In this document: positions 6,544 through 9,178 of the stretch, one piece after another | Layout: each line of letters starts with the position of its first letter | Numbering within the stretch: the first letter of the stretch is position 1 | Assembly: GCA_965373045.1 (NCBI GenBank) | Contig: CBDVEQ010000114.1 | Coordinates: 1 to 9,178, forward strand | DNA length: 9,178 nt | Source: DAOVDI01 sp965373045 | GTDB taxonomy: Bacteria; Acidobacteriota; Aminicenantia; Aminicenantales; Aminicenantaceae | Direction: 5' to 3' | Notes under the pieces: generated by a model | Databases searched by the model: none | The model's input: only the letters and a program-made list of their open reading frames with translations | Told to the model about the DNA's origin: nothing | Translations under genes and position numbers: made by a program

Positions 6544-7134
6544 ATGTTAAAGAAGAACAACAGAAATCCAAAACCTCGATTCAGATCAATGGCCTTTTTT
6601 TGTTTTCTTGCTGCTGCACTTCTGTTCAGTCTAAATGCACAGGAACAGGACAAAAAGGAACAGGAAAAAGAAGAGCTGCAGGTTATGCCCCGCATTGAGC
6701 TGAAAAATCCTCTAATGCCAGGTCGTCTCCATGAAATCAGTGTTCCGAGTTATGTATTTTGGACTGATACGGGTTTTGATGTGTTCGAAGGCCAGGAAAT
6801 ACGTTTTATCACAGATCCAAACAGGAAAATCTCTCTGCAGAGCGGAAATCCTGTTGCCTGGTGCGGTCCTGATGGGAAAAACCTGAAAACCATACAGCAG
6901 CCAATAAAAGGAAAAAACTTCGGAGCCCTGATCGGCCGGGTGGTAAGACTTGTTTCTATTGAAATTGACGAGGAGTCCGATGAAGAGATACGGAATGAAC
7001 TGATCCGATACTTTTACATAGGCTCAGAGAATGACATCATTATGCCAATGGACGGCCGGCTTTATCTTGGGATCAATGAGATTGTTGTACAGGATAACAC
7101 AGGCTATTTCAGAGTGACCTTCTATCTGAGATAA
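6544..7134 (+). CDS. Exported LecA-like (PA-IL-type) domain protein
   Basis: A 196-residue protein with a signal peptide: basic n-region (1-15, six K/R), hydrophobic core AFFCFLAAALLFSL (17-30) and a likely cut after N31-A32. A short charged linker (EQDKKEQEKEEL) follows. Residues 65-195 show the pattern of the galactose-binding PA-IL/LecA fold: SYVFWTDTGFDVFEGQEIRF (69-88), WCGPDG (106-111), ALIGRV (128-133) and a last block GRLYLGINEIVVQDNTGYF (171-189). Where P. aeruginosa LecA has Asp-...-Asn-Asn calcium ligands in YND..GNNSG, this protein has N178-E179 and D184-N185 with a shorter loop, so calcium and sugar binding may differ or be lost. It probably acts in the periplasm or outside the cell. 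The ATG is 4 nt after the IMPase stop, without a Shine-Dalgarno, so translation is likely coupled. An internal ATG (residue 16) would also leave a signal peptide. Confidence 0.68.
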   Translation: MLKKNNRNPKPRFRSMAFFCFLAAALLFSLNAQEQDKKEQEKEELQVMPRIELKNPLMPGRLHEISVPSYVFWTDTGFDVFEGQEIRFITDPNRKISLQSGNPVAWCGPDGKNLKTIQQPIKGKNFGALIGRVVRLVSIEIDEESDEEIRNELIRYFYIGSENDIIMPMDGRLYLGINEIVVQDNTGYFRVTFYLR

Positions 7135-7140
7135 ACGCTC

Positions 7141-8490
7141 TTAAGATACCTGTTTTTTCGTAAAAAATTTGTCCATAAACCGAATATCATAATCTCCATT
7201 TTTAAAATCGGAATCGGAGAGAATTCTGATCTGAAGGGGAATATTGTTCTTTATCCCCACAATAGTCGTCATTTCTAAAGCTATCAGCATTTTTTGGACG
7301 GCCTGTTCCCGGGTCGGAGCATAGGTTATGATCTTCGCGATCAAAGAATCATATTCCGGCGGGATTTTCCAACCAGTGTAAGCGGCTGTATCTACACGGA
7401 TGCCCTGCCCGCCTGGAAGAACAAGAAAATCTATCTTTCCGGGAGATGGAATAAAGGTATCCGGATCCTCGGCATTGATACGGCATTCTATACTGTGACC
7501 ACTAGATTCCAGGTTCTTGGAAAGAGACAACTCATCGTCCGCAGCTATAAGGATCTGTTCCTTTATCAGATCCACATTATAGACCATTTCTGTTACCGGA
7601 TGTTCCACCTGAACTCTGGTGTTTACTTCCATGAAATAGAAATTTTTATTTTCATCCACAAGGAATTCAAATGTTCCCAGGCTTTGATACTTGATAAATG
7701 AGGCAGCGTCTTTTGCCGCTTTAATGATCTTTTTCCTTAATTTTACATCGACAAAAGGAGAAGGGGTCTCTTCGATCAGCTTCTGATGTTTTCTCTGGAT
7801 AGAACACTCTCTTTCTCCAAAGGCAGCAACATTACCCTTGCCGTCTCCTGCAACCTGAACCTCGATATGGCGCGCGACCTCTAAAAACCTCTCCATATAG
7901 AGGGAGGGAACACCAAAGGCTGCTTGAGCTTCCGCCTGTGCGATGGAGAACTGCTCTTCCATCTGAGAAGCTGCCCGGACTATTCTCATCCCCTTTCCTC
8001 CGCCTCCGGCTGACGCTTTAAGTATTACAGGAAACCCGATTTTTTTCGCCGTGGCCCTTGCTTCGTCTATATCATCGATGATTTTGTCGCTTCCAGGGAT
8101 GACCGGGAGCTTGGCTTTGATCATTTCCTGCCTGGCCCTGTTTTTATCTCCTAAAAGCCTCATGATATGGGCGGACGGTCCGATAAAAGTTATTCCGGCC
8201 AATTTACAGATCTCAGGTAATCGGGGGTTTTCAGCAAGAAAACCGTATCCGGGATGAATGGCCTCTGTCTTGGTGACCTCGGCTGCCGCCATGATAACAG
8301 GAATATTAAGGTAGCTCTCGGAAGGCCGGCCCGGACCAATGCAGATCTTTTCGTCCGCCAGCAAAACATGAAGACTGTTTTTATCCGGTTCCGAATAAAC
8401 AGCAACGGTTTTCACACCCATCTCCCTGGCAGAGCGAATAATCCTCAGCGCGATCTCTCCACGGTTGGCAATTAGTATTTTTGAAAACAT
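7141..8490 (-). CDS. accC: Acetyl-CoA carboxylase biotin carboxylase subunit
   Basis: A 449-residue enzyme, exactly the length of E. coli AccC. It uses ATP and bicarbonate to carboxylate the biotin on AccB, the first half-reaction of acetyl-CoA carboxylase in the cytoplasm. Seen in order: the biotin carboxylase N-terminal domain (MFSKILIANRGEIALRI, HPGYGFLAEN at 79-88); the ATP-grasp domain with K116, the glycine loop AGGGGKGMRIV (161-171), GERECSIQRKHQK (225-237) and the catalytic stretch MEVNTRVQVEHP (287-298) with E288, R292 and E296; and the C-terminal domain (ECRINAEDP, 335-343). The start at 8490 gives the conserved MFSKILIANRGE opening; a longer frame starting at 8586 would overlap accB and adds an unrelated tail. 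The gap to accB is 10 nt, with only a weak ribosome binding site, so translation is probably coupled to accB. It ends 6 nt from the convergent LecA-like gene. Confidence 0.97.
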   Translation of the reverse strand: MFSKILIANRGEIALRIIRSAREMGVKTVAVYSEPDKNSLHVLLADEKICIGPGRPSESYLNIPVIMAAAEVTKTEAIHPGYGFLAENPRLPEICKLAGITFIGPSAHIMRLLGDKNRARQEMIKAKLPVIPGSDKIIDDIDEARATAKKIGFPVILKASAGGGGKGMRIVRAASQMEEQFSIAQAEAQAAFGVPSLYMERFLEVARHIEVQVAGDGKGNVAAFGERECSIQRKHQKLIEETPSPFVDVKLRKKIIKAAKDAASFIKYQSLGTFEFLVDENKNFYFMEVNTRVQVEHPVTEMVYNVDLIKEQILIAADDELSLSKNLESSGHSIECRINAEDPDTFIPSPGKIDFLVLPGGQGIRVDTAAYTGWKIPPEYDSLIAKIITYAPTREQAVQKMLIALEMTTIVGIKNNIPLQIRILSDSDFKNGDYDIRFMDKFFTKKQVS

Positions 8491-8500
8491 GGGATTATCT

Positions 8501-8965
8501 TCAGAGAGGTTTGATTCCGAACAGTTTTTGTCCGTATTCAACCGTGTTGCCGTTCTCGACAAATATTTTTTCGATGACGCCGTCAACTTCGGATTCGATC
8601 TCGTTCATCAATTTCATCGCTTCAATAATACAGACGGTCTGGCCCGGTAGTACGCTCTCACCAATCTCCACAAACGACTGAGAGGATGGATCCGAAGAAC
8701 GGTAAAAAGTTCCGACCATGGGAGAACGGACGATGTGAAGCTCATCCGTCTCCTCCCCCGGTTCGATTTCGTCGATTTTTGTGACGGATTTATTTTCAGG
8801 TAAAACAACGGGTGCTGGATACGGTTGAGCCGGCACAGTTCCCTTCGGGATGCGGCTGATCTTTATCTTAAACCCCCCAACCTCCAGCTCAAATTCAGAC
8901 AGATCCCGTTCTTCCAGAAGGTCTATGATCTTTGTGATCTCATTATAATCGATTTTTGATTTCAT
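8501..8965 (-). CDS. accB: Acetyl-CoA carboxylase biotin carboxyl carrier protein
   Basis: A 154-residue carrier (E. coli BCCP has 156). Residues 1-45 form the N-terminal dimerising region (ITKIIDLLEERDLSEFELE..KIKISR). A Pro/Ala/Glu-rich flexible linker spans about 42-75. The biotinyl domain (78-154) contains the hallmark EAMKLMNEIE with biotin attached at K118, plus VRSPMVGTFYRS (79-90) and the thumb-region segment that distinguishes bacterial BCCPs. The ATG at 8965 has a good Shine-Dalgarno (GAAGGA, 6 nt upstream) and a promoter upstream. accC follows directly, so both are made together. The carboxyltransferase genes accA and accD are not in the window. Confidence 0.96.
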   Translation of the reverse strand: MKSKIDYNEITKIIDLLEERDLSEFELEVGGFKIKISRIPKGTVPAQPYPAPVVLPENKSVTKIDEIEPGEETDELHIVRSPMVGTFYRSSDPSSQSFVEIGESVLPGQTVCIIEAMKLMNEIESEVDGVIEKIFVENGNTVEYGQKLFGIKPL

Positions 8966-9003
8966 GGTATGTCCTTCTTTGATCCTGCCGGAAAAGTAGA
9001 TAT

Positions 9004-9032
9004 ACCTTAATGATATTGCCTCAAAAAGTCAA
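9004..9032 (-). promoter_or_regulatory. sigma70-like promoter of accB-accC
   Basis: On the minus strand TTGACT (9032-9027, five of six consensus bases) and TAAGGT (9009-9004, three of six, with the key T-A and final T kept) are 17 nt apart. The expected start near 8997 gives a leader of about 32 nt carrying the GAAGGA ribosome binding site of accB. It lies back to back with the ffh promoter in the 140-nt divergent region. By-eye call. Confidence 0.45.
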
Positions 9033-9047
9033 GGGACTGAACTGTAG

Positions 9048-9076
9048 TTGATTTCAGTTAGAAATTAGCCTAGCAT
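9048..9076 (+). promoter_or_regulatory. sigma70-like promoter of ffh
   Basis: TTGATT (9048-9053) and TAGCAT (9071-9076), each with four of six consensus bases, are separated by 17 nt. The expected start near 9083 leaves a leader of about 23 nt containing the AAGGA (9096-9100) ribosome binding site of ffh. By-eye call. Confidence 0.35.
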
Positions 9077-9105
9077 GAATAAACAGAAACATCACAAGGA
9101 AAATA

Positions 9106-9178
9106 ATGCTAGATCAATTATCTGAACGATTGCAAAAGGCCATGAAGTTTCTCCGCGGCGAGGGGAAAATCACAGAAA
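9106..9178 (+). CDS. ffh: Signal recognition particle protein Ffh, N-terminal fragment
   Basis: The first 24 codons only; the gene continues beyond the right edge. They begin MLDQLSERLQKAMKFLRGEG and continue KITE, matching the opening helix of the Ffh N domain (pattern MF/LDxLxxRLxxxxxxLxGxGxLTE). The N domain packs against the GTPase domain that, with 4.5S RNA and FtsY, targets nascent membrane proteins to the inner membrane. The ATG is preceded by AAGGA (9096-9100) with 5-nt spacing. FtsY shares a similar helix, but the LxGxGxxTE spacing right at the N-terminus favours Ffh. Confidence 0.85.
   Translation, partial: MLDQLSERLQKAMKFLRGEGKITE

Noticed and set aside
8491..8586. A longer accC frame that begins inside accB and adds 32 residues before MFSKIL
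   Set aside because: The extra residues match no biotin carboxylase, overlap the accB end in another frame, and the start at 8490 gives the conserved opening and a length of 449.
1..9178. Mobile elements, CRISPR arrays, tRNA or rRNA, phage or defence genes
   Set aside because: No repeat arrays, transposase-like frames, inverted terminal repeats or RNA-gene patterns were seen; all larger frames are accounted for by ordinary cellular genes.

Overview
The window looks like chromosomal DNA from a diderm (Gram-negative type) bacterium. The evidence is a periplasmic adaptor of the MacA/HlyD kind, a secreted protein with a signal peptide, and a bacterial accB-accC pair. The mix of a PATAN/DUF4388 protein, a Yip1-family membrane protein, a LecA-like secreted domain and an NhaC-family antiporter is one I associate with Acidobacteriota or Aminicenantota-like lineages and with former Deltaproteobacteria. 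That placement is inference and of low confidence. I see no phage, transposon, CRISPR, tRNA or rRNA. Coding density is very high, and no gene-free stretch exceeds about 150 bases.

Layout. (1) Positions 5602 down to 1, minus strand: a MacA/HlyD-type adaptor, a LolD/MacB-type ABC ATPase, a Yip1-family membrane protein, an NhaC-family antiporter, a PATAN-domain protein and the first 20 codons of an exported or membrane-anchored protein. The adaptor, ATPase and Yip1 genes overlap by 1 and 4 nt and form a tight operon. NhaC follows after 58 nt with its own strong ribosome binding site. The PATAN gene has its own good promoter. (2) Positions 5751 to 7134, plus strand: an inositol-monophosphatase-family enzyme, followed 4 nt later by a small exported protein with a LecA-like fold. 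(3) Positions 8965 down to 7141, minus strand: accB and accC, the biotin carrier and biotin carboxylase of acetyl-CoA carboxylase. (4) From 9106, plus strand: the start of ffh, the signal recognition particle GTPase.

How they work together. AccB and AccC carry out the first half-reaction of malonyl-CoA formation for fatty acid synthesis. Ffh targets membrane proteins co-translationally. The adaptor and ATPase look like two thirds of an ABC export or lipoprotein-release machine. The expected FtsX/MacB-type permease is absent, and a five-helix Yip1-type protein stands in its position. The other genes have no obvious shared pathway.

Most unusual points: the permease-less ABC cassette; two genes (PATAN and IMPase) that have no Shine-Dalgarno but have a sigma70-like promoter placed so that transcription should start at or within a few bases of the ATG, suggesting leaderless mRNAs; a secreted LecA-like protein whose calcium-site residues differ from LecA; and an NhaC-family protein carrying a His-Gln-Gly-Gly motif. 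All promoter calls are by eye.
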